Position numbers and translations under genes: made by a program
Assembly (NCBI RefSeq): GCF_932526225.1
Contig: NC_064044.1
Location: 4,206,592 to 4,270,591 of the forward strand
DNA from: Nematostella vectensis
Taxonomy: Eukaryota > Cnidaria > Anthozoa > Actiniaria > Edwardsiidae
Direction: 5' to 3'
DNA length: 64,000 nucleotides
Notes under the pieces: generated by a model
Databases searched by the model: none
What the model was told of the DNA's origin: nothing
What the model saw: only the letters and a program-made list of their open reading frames with translations
Part shown: in pieces, positions 23,901 to 33,068 of the stretch
Layout of the letters: each line of letters starts with the position of its first letter
How positions within the stretch are numbered: position 1 is the stretch's first letter

Positions 23901-26451
23901 GAGGAACCTTTAAATTATTATTATCTCGACCAATAGTACCTAGAGAGAGTACCGCATGTTATCCTTAAAAATCCTTGCAACGCACTAATTCTAGTTGCAA
24001 TTTCAGTGCAAAAAGGGGCTTGGAAGTTTGTTCCCTAGTCTCGCCTTAGCATTTTGCTTACACCGGATACCGTTCTCGTCCCTTGTAGCTAAAATCTTGA
24101 CTCAATCTCGTATCCCGCCTGGAATAGGGGCAAATCTTGTTTAACCCTGTTCATCCCTTTCAATGTCTGTATGTTTAGAAAGTTATGGGAGCGTATGAGT
24201 GCAGAGAAAACGTTTGTGAACTCGACGAACGAGGGCTACGAGGTGGCACGGAAGAGGAAGAATGCGGTGTTTATGGCAGAGAAGCCGTCCACCGAATACA
24301 CCATCATGCGGGAACCCTGTGATCTTCAGGCAGGTGAGGCAATAGTACTGTTCGCGTTTGGTTACTGTGGCACCATAATCATCATCCATCACAATCGTCA
24401 TTAAAAATAATAATAATGAAAATGATAATGATTATAATGATAATGATGATGATGATGATCATCATAATCATCATCGACATCATCATCATCATCGACATCA
24501 TTATCATCATCATCATCATCAGTTTCATCATAATCCTAGCCATCACTTAAATCATTAGTGTACCTTGTATGCTCTTATGTCGGAGCAAGCGGCCTTATGG
24601 ACTGCGTCATCATCATCATAGTCATCATCATCATCATCATTATCAGTTTCATCATCATCATAGCCATCACCAAAATCATTAGTGCACCTTGTATGCTCTT
24701 ATGTCGGAGCAAGCGGCCATATGGACTGCGTCATCATCATCATGGTCATCATCATCATCATCATAATCATCATCACTGCTATCAACATCATCACCGTTAT
24801 CATCAAAATCAATAATGTACCTCGTGTGCTCTCTTGTCACAGCAAGCGGCCTTATGGGCGCCAGTAGCTACGGCATGGCGATGCCCAAGCACTACCCTTA
24901 CATTGGGAACATTTCTGTGGCTATTCTACGGCTTCATGAAACTGGTGTCTTGGACTCCCTGTGGCGCAAGTGGTGGGACTACCGTAGCCAGTGCCCCAAG
25001 GAGCAGACTCGGTCGGGTAAGCACAGGGATCCTGCTGAATGATTTTAACTTCCTTTCTATCTTCCTCTTCTTCTTAGTAACACATTTTTCTTGTTGCTCG
25101 TCTTTATTTTGTTCTTCTTCTTGCTCTTTTTAAGGTTTTTTTGCTGCTGAAATTCTTTATTCTACAAATGTTGTGGTGGACCGTTTGTTCTTCTTCTTTA
25201 AAGAGCCCGTGTCTCACCATGTGACCATTTTGGTGTGCCTCAATGAATAAATCATACAGTAAAAACGTTTTTATTTCTGAAATTTTAAAATGATACATGT
25301 GACAAAGGTGTCGCGCAATTCGAATCCAGACAGCGGCGTAGCCAGGAGTTATAACAGGAGGGGGCCCGAAAGGTCCTTTCAAGGCATTTTCTCCTGTATT
25401 TTAGATAATATCTCATACATTTACTGTATTTTTGGCTGCTATAAAGGGGGGGGGGGAGCGGGCCCCCTTGGCCACCCCCTGGCAACGCCCCTTCCAGAGA
25501 CTTTTAACAGTATTCTAGTCTGACTGGAATGACGTGTTACATTCCTTAGCTATCGGTACGGGCAAGCAAATCGACCTGGACAGCATGGTGGGCGTGTACG
25601 TGGTCTTGGCAACAGGCGGCATTGCCTCCGTCATTCTGGTGATGTGTGAGATCTGGTGGAGTCGCCATGGCAACAGGGTAAAGGCGCACTTCAAAAGCAA
25701 GTTTGGCACAGGAGGGTAAGTAGATCATGGATTGATGCCAGCCGCTATTTCGTCATCTTAGCAAAACACTGTCAAGAGCGTACACAGGGGGTGCGCATGG
25801 TGCGCGCGCATCCCCCCCCCCCTTGGCGGCCAAATAGTGAGTCATTTCATATTAAGAAACTTTCAAACGCTAGGCTTTTTTCATGTTACCTATGACTGCG
25901 CATCCCCCCCCCCCCCCCCCTCAGCCAATCCTGGGTACACGCCTGTCAGGTTTTTAGGAGATTGCAGAGGATTGCAACCTTCCCTGGTAAAATTGAATTA
26001 GAATATCACTTAACTTTTCAGAACGAAGAAAAATCATGCCAATGACGTCACTCGGATGTCAAGAATAGAGCAGTATAAACTGGTATCACCCAGCCCTACC
26101 GGTAACGATCAGTTCACTACCGAGATGGAAAAGAGGTATGCCAAGGAAAACTCACCCCTCCCCCAAAGTAAAACGTCACAAAATTTAACCCTAAGAGGAC
26201 ATTAATTGGGTGCAATTTAATCCCAACGAGAAAGGCAAAAACCACAGAAATGTATGTAACGCTAAGTCATGGAATTGTTAGGTTTTCTAGTATTTCATAA
26301 TATATATTATGTACAAACAATGTTTATGACGCTTATTCATGAATATCTCATTAACTAGAGATTAACTTTCAGGTGGCCTTCTGATAGCACCAACAATAGC
26401 AAAGTTCCAATAGTGCGAGTCACGTCTCATTCAAGAACCACCGATCTGTAG
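11995..26451 (+). CDS. Ionotropic glutamate receptor, near complete (iGluR paralogue 2)
   Basis: Exons: 11995-12055, 13356-13502, 13843-14094, 15047-15288, 15823-15948, 16342-16491, 16587-16691, 17031-17153, 19218-19400, 20223-20389, 20932-21122, 23481-23688, 24179-24333, 24843-25016, 25550-25715, 26022-26135, 26373-26451 (TAG). The total is 2643 nt, 880 residues, normal for the family, and all phases agree. Domains: LIVBP-like amino-terminal domain (about 15-395), S1 (about 396-518) with PLTITSER whose Arg478 should bind the ligand alpha-carboxylate, M1 (520-540), pore (556-583) with Gln571 at the Q/R site and Asp575, M3 (585-610) with TYTANLAAFF, S2 with acidic Glu686, M4 (about 772-795), and a tail ending TTDL, a class I PDZ ligand. 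The first exon is the weakest: the start at 11995 gives only a short hydrophobic N-terminus, so a true signal-peptide exon may lie upstream. The acceptor at 15046 (AAG) was chosen by frame. Four introns contain boundary duplications. Confidence 0.93.
12117..12990 (+). repeat. 20-bp minisatellite, about 42 copies (iGluR-2 intron 1)
   Basis: Unit TGTGCTGTTGTTGTTTGTGC with C/T variants, stop-free in all three forward frames, hence long Cys/Val/Leu frames that are not genes. Strongly strand-asymmetric (G and T only, almost no A). Confidence 0.95.
14166..14470 (+). repeat. 23-bp minisatellite, about 13 copies (iGluR-2 intron 3)
   Basis: Unit AGTTAGGGTGACTGATTTGGGAA at positions such as 14207-14229, with AGCTAG and single-base-deletion variants. 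It starts about 70 bp after the donor and does not copy the splice site. Confidence 0.92.
14555..14722. mobile_element. Poly-G MITE-like family, copy 1
   Basis: Bounded by GCCGTAGCAAGCCTCGAATT and CCTGTTACGGCCCT, with two long G runs and the internal block CAGAAACATTAAGAAAA. Related copies lie at 18757-18915 (reverse orientation) and 40852-41050. Confidence 0.7.
16029..16148. mobile_element. Foldback element, 120 bp, in iGluR-2 intron 5
   Basis: AACAATTATACC then TTTCCATT at the left is mirrored by AATGGAAATGGTATAATTGTT at 16128-16148. An inner stem (ATATCTACC with GGTAGATAT) closes on a CTTCGG loop. Almost the whole element would fold as one hairpin. Confidence 0.7.
17270..17620 (+). repeat. 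Degenerate tandem repeat in iGluR-2 intron 8
   Basis: Roughly 39-bp units around GTACACGCAAGACACGTGG and CTAGTATACGCG, about nine copies. Each unit carries a CACGTG E-box core or a variant of it. It is not a splice-site copy. Confidence 0.8.
17727..18496 (+). repeat. 22-bp minisatellite, 35 copies (iGluR-2 intron 8)
   Basis: Units ACCAAGTCACGAGCGTTGC + ATG and the GTAAC variant; the mix of two unit types suggests expansion by unequal exchange of blocks. It contains no copy of an exon border. Confidence 0.95.
18757..18915. mobile_element. Poly-G MITE-like family, copy 2 (reverse orientation)
   Basis: GGGGGCACGTGCCCCCCACC at the left, TTCGAGGGCTGCTACGGCTA at the right, with the internal sequence matching the reverse complement of the copy at 14555-14722. 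The left end is shortened. Confidence 0.65.
20346..20890 (+). repeat. Array D: about 75-bp repeats copying exon end and donor (iGluR-2 intron 10)
   Basis: The real exon end (CAGTATCTGATGGCCTTCATG to ACTGTCTG, ending 20389) with donor GTAAGTAACG is followed by three copies in which the donor has become GCGAGTAGCG, then a degraded stretch, then a further diverged copy whose donor at 20849-20858 is again GTAAGTAACG. Read-through of the true donor gives GTC TGG TAA. Confidence 0.88.
21100..23400 (+). repeat. Array C: repeat copying exon end and donor, about 25 copies (iGluR-2 intron 11)
   Basis: Units of about 75-107 bp. Each has a C/T-rich run (TCGCCTCGCC repeated), an acceptor-like CTCACAG, 20 exon-derived bases CACCCCTCGGTCACTATCCG, then the donor GTAAGTAG or GTAAATAG and CCAGCCTCACC. 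The first copy is the real exon end at 21122. By eye about 17 donors are GTAAGT and 8 are GTAAAT. Read-through gives TCC GGT AAG TAG. Confidence 0.93.
24404..24842 (+). repeat. (ATC)n tract plus duplicated acceptor / exon-start blocks (iGluR-2 intron 13)
   Basis: Between ATC/GAT microsatellite runs lie two copies (24557-24615 and 24681-24735) of the block that spans the real 3' splice site at 24814-24860: GTACCTTGTATGCTCTTATG, then GGAG in place of ACAG, then CAAGCGGCC and TATGG. So the exon start is copied twice upstream of itself. Confidence 0.9.
25320..25500. mobile_element. GC-rich MITE-like element with poly-G core
   Basis: GCGGCGTAGCCAGGAG at the left and CCCCTGGCAACGCCCC at the right are imperfect inverted repeats; G12 run at about 25446. 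A similar C-rich block stands at 25780-25950. Both lie in iGluR-2 introns 14-15. Confidence 0.5.
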
Positions 26452-26910
26452 AGGCTTAAAAAACATCCCTTTCTTCTAAAACGACGTCTGGTCGCTGATA
26501 CGCATGTCACAGACTGGGTACCATACGTATACGGTACAGTACATTAAATGGATTCTTAAAGTAAGAGTTAAAAAGATCTACATTAAGACCTTGATGTTTC
26601 AAAGCAATTCCTGGGGAAGGCCACGGATCCGAGGCCAAATACACGTCAATGGCATTGACCTCTTCTTAGGAATGGTATGGAAATATTCATGGAACATAAT
26701 TCATGGAAATAGTATACGAAGACGTCTTTATAAAGACCTTGATGTTTTGACGCATTTCCTGGAAGGACCACGGATATGAGGCTTAAATAGAAATACTTTT
26801 TTTTTTAGTTAAAAAAAACCTCTTCTTAGGAATGGTATGCAATTATGGGTCTGATGTTTGAAACCATTTCCTTCCTTTGAAAGACCACGGATCTCAGGCC
26901 AAAAACACAT
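26430..26910 (+). repeat. Degenerate 3'UTR repeat seeded on the iGluR-2 stop codon region
   Basis: The coding end GAACCACCGATCTGTAGAGG + CTTAAAAAACATCC is echoed at about 26618 (GGCCACGGATCCGAGGCC), 26766 (GACCACGGATATGAGGC) and 26883 (GACCACGGATCTCAGGCC), with AGGAATGGTATG and TTTCCTGGAAGG shared between units. Periods are 115-185 bp. Confidence 0.65.
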
Positions 26911-27420
26911 CCATGTTTCTAGTTAAATGACTTCTGTATAGGAATGGTACCTTTGTTAATACATGTGTCATTTGAAGAAAGTTGGATACAAAGGAAATAC
27001 TTGAAGGATAGATGAAAATGGAAAGGATAAGTCATTACTATGATAGATCTGGAATCGGTAGACAGACTAAGGATGGACGTTCGGACCCGGACCAGGTTGG
27101 ACCAAGAAAAAACACATAGACAGTCAACCCAGGGTCTGACAGACCTAAGACAGACATACCAGGGACAGACAGCCAAAGAGACAGACAGACAGGCTGGCAG
27201 ACCATGGACAGACAAATAGATGGCTAGAGGACAGGTTAAGCAGCAGATGGACAGACAGTCAGAATAAAAGCTTGACAGACAAAACAAGAAATCTGATAAC
27301 CAGATGAATAGTGATTTCTCCAACACAGAAAATGACGTTAAGATGTGACTAGAAAATCCGAACATTTAAAGGTTTAAATATAATAAAAATCTCAACAAAC
27401 TTGTACTATACAGTAAATAT
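26911..27420. other. Non-coding 3' flank with GACAGACA-rich stretch
   Basis: 27110-27260 is rich in GACAGAC and related tetranucleotides. No coding signal; presumably 3'UTR of iGluR-2 if the polyadenylation signal at 27426 is used. Confidence 0.5.
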
Positions 27421-27425
27421 CTCTC

Positions 27426-27456
27426 AATAAACCATGTTATTGATAATTTATTTATT
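27426..27456. terminator. Back-to-back polyadenylation signals of iGluR-2 (+) and GHITM (-)
   Basis: AATAAA on + at 27426-27431; TTTATT on + (AATAAA on -) at 27447-27452 and 27451-27456. The two genes converge here, so their 3' ends would overlap by tens of bases. Confidence 0.45.
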
Positions 27457-27905
27457 TGAACTTGAAGGAAACTAAACTACAGTACATCAGTTAGTATTAC
27501 CGTATGTATTGTCTGTTGAAGAGAAGAGCAAAAACATATATCCTTAAAGAATATTAAGATATTGTTTATTAACCAGAATACAACACTGACTAAAAACCAT
27601 TTGGTAATATAAGACATCTTGATGTTCTAAGCTAATAAACTATTGTTTTTGTTATTAACTTTCAATACAAAGCTATGCATTAAACAAAAAGCAAAACTTC
27701 CAGTTATAGTATTCAAAAGAAAGGTAGTTTTTGGGTTTGAGTAAAGTAGTTTCTTGCTTTTTAACCAAGATAAGCAATCTTGAAATCACAGCAGTTAAAT
27801 TCTACTTCATACTTGCTTTCCCTCATAAATACTTGAATTCCAGTCCGCTGAGACAAGAACTTGAGGTGTATATTTTGTCTTCACTCACATGGATGTAAAT
27901 TTGTC

Positions 27906-30900
27906 TCATCTTCTTCTATTATTCTGTGATGCCATGATGGTCACAATTCTTATGAAGATGTTGATAGTATCCATGTAAATGCCAATTGACCTGAGAATAT
28001 AACAACAACTTAGAAACAGAAAGAAGCACAGATATACATCCCTGATTTTAGCCCTAGACCCATAAACAACAACAAAAAAACTCCATCACATTTCTGACAT
28101 GAATACTCTTTTATACTAAATCTTATATATCACTCATATCCTACTCTCTTATATCACTTACGCATTAATAGGGTCATATGGCCTTGATGCATACAAAGGG
28201 TGTGTTTCAGCCTGCCTGATAATCTTCTGAGTGTCATACAACAAGAATCCCCCAAAAATCACTAGGCCGCCATACGTAGTAATCGCCTGAAGGCCGGCAC
28301 CAACTGCCGTTGTTGCTGGTAAGAAGAGGGAGCCTGGGGAACAGAATGGGGTGAGGGTCAGGGATTTATTTAATCAGTAAGATTTTTAAAAAATAATTAT
28401 GACATATACCAAGCTGTCTTTCAAGATTTTGAAAAGAATCCATATCCAACCAAGGGACTAAGACACCAGAAATTTTAAAATAGGCTAAAAAGATTTGCCC
28501 ATTTACACAAAGAGAGCACGGCAGACTGTGTTTCATTTACTACGAAAATAAACAACTTTGTTATACAACACGTCATGTGTGTTTGTTTTGTAAGTGGGGA
28601 GATATCAGTTGCGCTGTTGGGGGTGTGGGGCTTGGATTATGAAGTGGATTATGTTTGTCAACAGGGTCTTTGTTCGCATAATACCCAAATCCTTCCCGAG
28701 GGGAGAGAGTTCCCAGGCGCAAGGTTGTGCATCTTTTGTCAGCACTTCGTGCTGATACTACACCTATCTGATATCTTTGGACAGTCTATAACCAATGAAA
28801 CGAACAAAGAACCTGTTGACAAATTAATCCACTTCATAATCCCAGCCCCACACCCCCAACAGCGCAACTGATATCTCCCCACTTACAAAACAAACACACA
28901 TGACCCGTTGCATAACAAAGTTGTTTATTTTCGTAGTAAATGAAACACATTCTTCCGTGCTCCCTTGTCTACACTTGAATAATGAGCCAGACAGTTGATC
29001 CATGCTGAAATTGAAACATACATACTGTAAAAAAGGTCATTTTATCAAAACAAGTAATTTAAGAGCATTTGTGGGAGGGAATAATTGGCATTTCAGTCTT
29101 CCTAAATAAGCTGAAAATATGGGTGAAATTCTCTATGTAATCTGCACCCTTTAAAGTACACCCCTTAGAAATTTTGAGTACAGTACCAGTACGTACCAAG
29201 TGAGGCCATAACCACACCTCCAAGACCAATAGCCAGAGGGCCACCCCATGTCAGGAACTTCCCATCAGGGGCGCAAGCTGCAGTGAGTGATAGTGCACCA
29301 ACAACACCTGCTGTAACTACAGCAGCTCGCACCACAAGAGGACCACCAAGGAGCATGATGGGAGCAAGAATGGTGCCCACCAATGAGCTGTGAGCTGTGA
29401 GCAGAAATAGAAAGTACTTATTTTAAAGTGTCAGCCAGGCTCATATTTTCTGTGATGAAAGAGATCTGTAATGGCCAAGGTGCTTTCACAATTGTACACA
29501 AATTAACAAACTGAAATTCAAACATATTGAAAAAGAGTGCTTAATTTTTTACTTCATCTTTACAGGTAAATAAGTAAGGTAATTTTCATTGAAATAAGTG
29601 GCATAAACGACTCACCAAGCCAAGCGAAATGTTTGCCATTAAGACCGGCCTCATAAGGCAAGCTCATGCAAATCATGGATGATGCAATGGTTGCCAACAT
29701 TCCTCCACCAACAAACTGAAATAAAAATGAATCAAAAAATGAATAAAATAAATGAATGGATTTAAAATATCAAAGTCAAGCAACAAAGAATTTTGCTATA
29801 TAAGTATAAGCATAGGATAGAAGCTACCATTTTATAGAAGAAAGCTAGCCTATGTGTTACTTTGGGTTTCACATGATTGGCAGAGCAAAGAGATTGAGGG
29901 AAATTCAATCAAACTTTCAGCTGAAAATACTTGTTCCACATGCAAGATCTGACATTAGGTACTACAGTATTTAATGAGCCCCAAATCATGTTCCAAGGTT
30001 TTCACCACTTTACAGACATAAGTCATCTATATGTCTCCACTCACCAACAAAGGGCTGGCGCGCATCATGGTGTATACTGCTCGACTGCGACTGATGGAGT
30101 ATGCTGCTCCCGCAGTCACTGCCAGGCTTCCGGCAAAGTAAGCATATGTGGCATGAATACGATCACGCACAACCTGAGGCCACATCACTGAGCGGTCGAT
30201 GGCTCCAACTTCGCTGGATAACCCCAGGCCATAGTAGCACAGGGCGCCAAGCCCAACTAATCCAGCACCACCAACTAGTGCACGGCCAGTTGTCTCGGCT
30301 GCAATAAAAACATGCTTGCTGCGTCATTGAATGACATTTGGAGGGAAAGGCTTATTAAGATAATTGTAGTAGTAAACAAAGTGAGTTTATCAAGTATTAG
30401 GCATAACGTGAATATTGATACTACGGTTTTAATGTAAACCTCTGTGGGAGATGGGATTCAGTGTCATTCCGGAAGCATGACGTATCCTTACGCAAGGATC
30501 CGGTCTTGTGACCGGAAATTAGAAAGTACCATGTGCTAGCTATATCCAGGGATCGCGGGTGGAATAAACATTCCTTGCTTTACGCACACTAGAGTATGCA
30601 GACTATAGCGCTAGCTACATTCTGTTTCCCACCCGCCATCCCCTTACATGGCAGTCAATGATTTAGTTTTTGTTGTATCATTCTGTTCGTTGTCACTGTC
30701 CAAGTGTTGGAAATTCATTGTCATAAACTACAATGTATTAGTTTAAGATTTATTATGTATATATACACATTGTATGTAATGTAAATCCGTACGAATTATA
30801 CTTAATATAGACCATCTCTGTTATTGAACATGGATATTCTTAACAAAACTAAAACAAAACATTCAAACCGGACCAAGGAACTTTAAATATGGACAAAACG

Positions 30901-31263
30901 TTCACTTGTAATAATCATCAAAGTTTTGTAAAGCTAATATGTCAAAATGCACTTTTTTTCTAATCACTCTGGTTGTTTTTCCTTCTTTCAGTGTGTTATG
31001 TAATTTGTCAAAGAAGCCCAATTCAATCACCATTTTCCTTTTAAGGCAAGCTAAACGTTTTTCCTCATCTGATATAACATGTCCATACCTGTTATTCCTG
31101 GCGGTTTCTCCACAGCCTCCCAAGTCCGCCATCCACTTCTTGCCTCCGTCTGAAAAGCTCTCCTCCCAACAGCCATTCCACTACTTCGAGCAGTTGCGAT
31201 ACCTCGAGCAGCAAACACGGCGCATGATGGCGCCCCACGAGAAAGCAATCTCACCGCGTACAT
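27906..31263 (-). CDS. GHITM: GHITM/MICS1-type mitochondrial inner-membrane protein, Bax inhibitor-1 family
   Basis: Exons on the minus strand, in order: 31263-31089, 30298-30045, 29715-29616, 29394-29197, 28333-28162, 27990-27906 (stop). GT-AG borders; 984 nt, 327 residues, close to the roughly 345 of vertebrate GHITM. The first 30 residues are rich in Arg, Ala and Ser with no acidic residue (MYAVRLLSRGAPS), typical of a mitochondrial targeting peptide. Then follow several hydrophobic segments (GRALVGGAGLVGLGAL, VGTILAPIMLLGGP, AIGLGGVVMASLGS, GLVIFGGFLLYDTQK), the family YDTQK motif, PYDPINA and the terminal IYMDTINIFIR helix. Family members keep crista shape and inner-membrane ion handling. 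The gene is divergent to POLR2K (449 bp between start codons) and convergent with the upstream iGluR. Intron 5 carries a large inverted-repeat element. Confidence 0.95.
28514..28962. mobile_element. Long inverted-repeat element inside GHITM intron 5
   Basis: 449 bp with arms of roughly 150 bp: GAGCACGGCAGACTGTGTTT on the left matches the reverse complement of the right end (AACACATTCTTCCGTGCTC). The arms share long near-identical blocks such as GTAAGTGGGGAGATATCAGT, and AGTTGCGCTG at the inner part. No transposase; a foldback or MITE. The transcript would form a long hairpin. No target duplication was recognised. Confidence 0.85.
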
Positions 31264-31712
31264 GATTACTTATTTCAGGTGTCGAAAGTCTGGTTTGATT
31301 TCGGTTTAGTACGTCGTTCAAGTGCGTTTTCCTCAAATGTGCAGCGTAATCGCGTGCGATGTAATTTCCTGACTTGTTTACATCAGCACGCATACGAAAA
31401 TAGTGGGTAACCGCTGACCTTATATCGTAACGCAACAACAAAAACCAGACTTAGTTTGTTTAAAAAATAACTATTGTTTACTATTGTTTCAACTGCGTAG
31501 CTATTAATTTTACTTTTTTTAATGTTTGAAATGGTTTTTAGTAAAATATTTTATGATACAAAATCAATTCTCATGGTTTAAGCGCCTGCAATTTCAGCGG
31601 TTTCCTAGCACGTTTTATGCGTTAAATCCGCCATCTTACGTTACGTCTGCAAACTGCTCAGCAAACAAAGTTGTCTTCGTACGGCTGAAATTGTCATAAG
31701 AATCTCTCGAAT
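31264..31712. promoter_or_regulatory. Divergent GHITM / POLR2K intergenic promoter with YY1-type site
   Basis: The 449 bp between the two start codons probably hold both promoters. CCGCCATCTT at 31628-31637 is the reverse of AAGATGGCGG, the YY1 motif common near starts of housekeeping genes. No TATA box is evident close to either ATG. Confidence 0.45.
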
Positions 31713-32467
31713 ATGGATACTAGTCAACAACAACAAGGAGGGCAGACACGCCAACATGCTATGATTTATATATGTGGAGGTAACATCAATTAGAGCGTAG
31801 AAGAAATAACACGAACGCACGTGGTTGTCAAAACTGCTTTTTTCTACTTACTTAAGTTTTAAGTATTTTTTGCTGAGTACTGTTTCCAAGTAGACATTAT
31901 TTACTTTGATGTTTAAAGAGTTAAATACTTTTCTAAATTGTGATACTGTTAATAAATCTTAGCTCTTGAGCTCTGCATTATAATAGCCATGTTCGATTTA
32001 TTCTAACAATTCAGGAAAACAAACATTTCCAGGCTGTTTAAACTTTTTCAGGTTTGTTGGCAAGAGTTTGAATATTAAGGACTGCAGTTATCTCTTTAAT
32101 TGTGGATATTCATTGCTCTTGATTGACTTTCAGAATGCCACACAGAAAATGAAATAAAGTCACGTGACCCTATCCGATGTCGAGAATGTGGTTACAGAAT
32201 CATGTACAAGAAAAGGACAAGAAGAAGTATCCTTTTAACAAACATATGAGCAACCAATAAAGTGATATATGTTATTTTTTTTCTTTTGAAAGGATAATAC
32301 CTCACTCCCCCCCCCCCCCCCCCCCCCCCGCGTGAATGTGAATAAGTGAATAAGGCAAGTGTGACCCTAATTAATGTAAAGGCTAGGGTTAGAAATTAGT
32401 AATGCTGTGGATTTGTTGTTGTATGTTCCTTAACTTTTTTACAGTGGTTGTATTTGATGCAAGATAA
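31713..32467 (+). CDS. POLR2K: RNA polymerase I/II/III subunit RPABC4 (RPB12/POLR2K)
   Basis: Three exons, 31713-31779, 32134-32226 and 32445-32467 (TAA); phases 1 and 1; 183 nt, 60 residues (the human protein has 58). It starts [11 protein letters not shown], then [33 protein letters not shown] and ends MVVFDAR. The CGEC and CREC pairs form the single zinc ribbon. This small subunit is shared by all three nuclear RNA polymerases and sits at the Rpb3/Rpb10/Rpb11 assembly platform. Conservation is nearly complete, so the assignment is secure. The third exon codes for only seven residues. A polyadenylation signal could be supplied by the MITE that starts at 32792 (AATAAA at 32838). Confidence 0.98.
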
Positions 32468-32791
32468 CAAGAAAAGAGGCATTGTGATTTTGGACACTGC
32501 TATGAATGCCCTCCAGAGATTTACAAACAAGAGATGGGAAACATTACTATTTCCATTTAATATAAGTGTTATTGCAAATCTCTGTACATTGCTCAGTTTG
32601 TTTTATTTCAATATATACAGTGGTTCATTCCTAGTTTTGAACTTTGTATAGACACATAGTTATTATAAATAAGGTTGTACTCAGAAATTCATTTGTCATG
32701 ACCCATAGTGGTTCATGGGTGACCACCGGTGGCTCAAGCTCTGTCAATGAGTAATCTGAACTGACCGGCTTATTGACCGTTAATAGAGAGA

Positions 32792-33068
32792 ACATATGGA
32801 GTTGTTTCTTTATGCTAGTATTCTTCCAAAAAAATGAAATAAATTCAATCCAACGTGATATAGTACTTGTAGTTAGAGCCCATTTGGTGCCATTTTAGCG
32901 CAGTTCGGGGAAATTTAGAATTCCCTCTATCACTCCCACTAACTACCCCAAATGCGCTCTAAATCTCTTAAACATGGAAATAATAGACGGCTACAAGTAC
33001 TACATCACGTTGGATTGAATTTATTACATTTTTATGGAAGAATACTAGCATAAAGTAACTCCATATGT
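32792..33068. mobile_element. MITE with about 85-bp terminal inverted repeats
   Basis: ACATATGGAGTT, then TTTATGCTAGTATTCTTCCA and AATTCAATCCAACGTGAT on the left; the right arm (to CCATATGT at 33068) is its reverse complement with few differences. 277 bp. The left arm holds an AATAAA (32838) that could serve POLR2K. Confidence 0.85.

Noticed and set aside
26919-27365. 148-codon minus-strand frame with Cys/Leu/Ser repeats
   Set aside because: Overlaps a GACAGAC-rich stretch in the 3' flank of iGluR-2; composition artefact.
28575-28871. 98-codon + frame
   Set aside because: Lies inside the arms and loop of an inverted-repeat element; no family and no codon signal.
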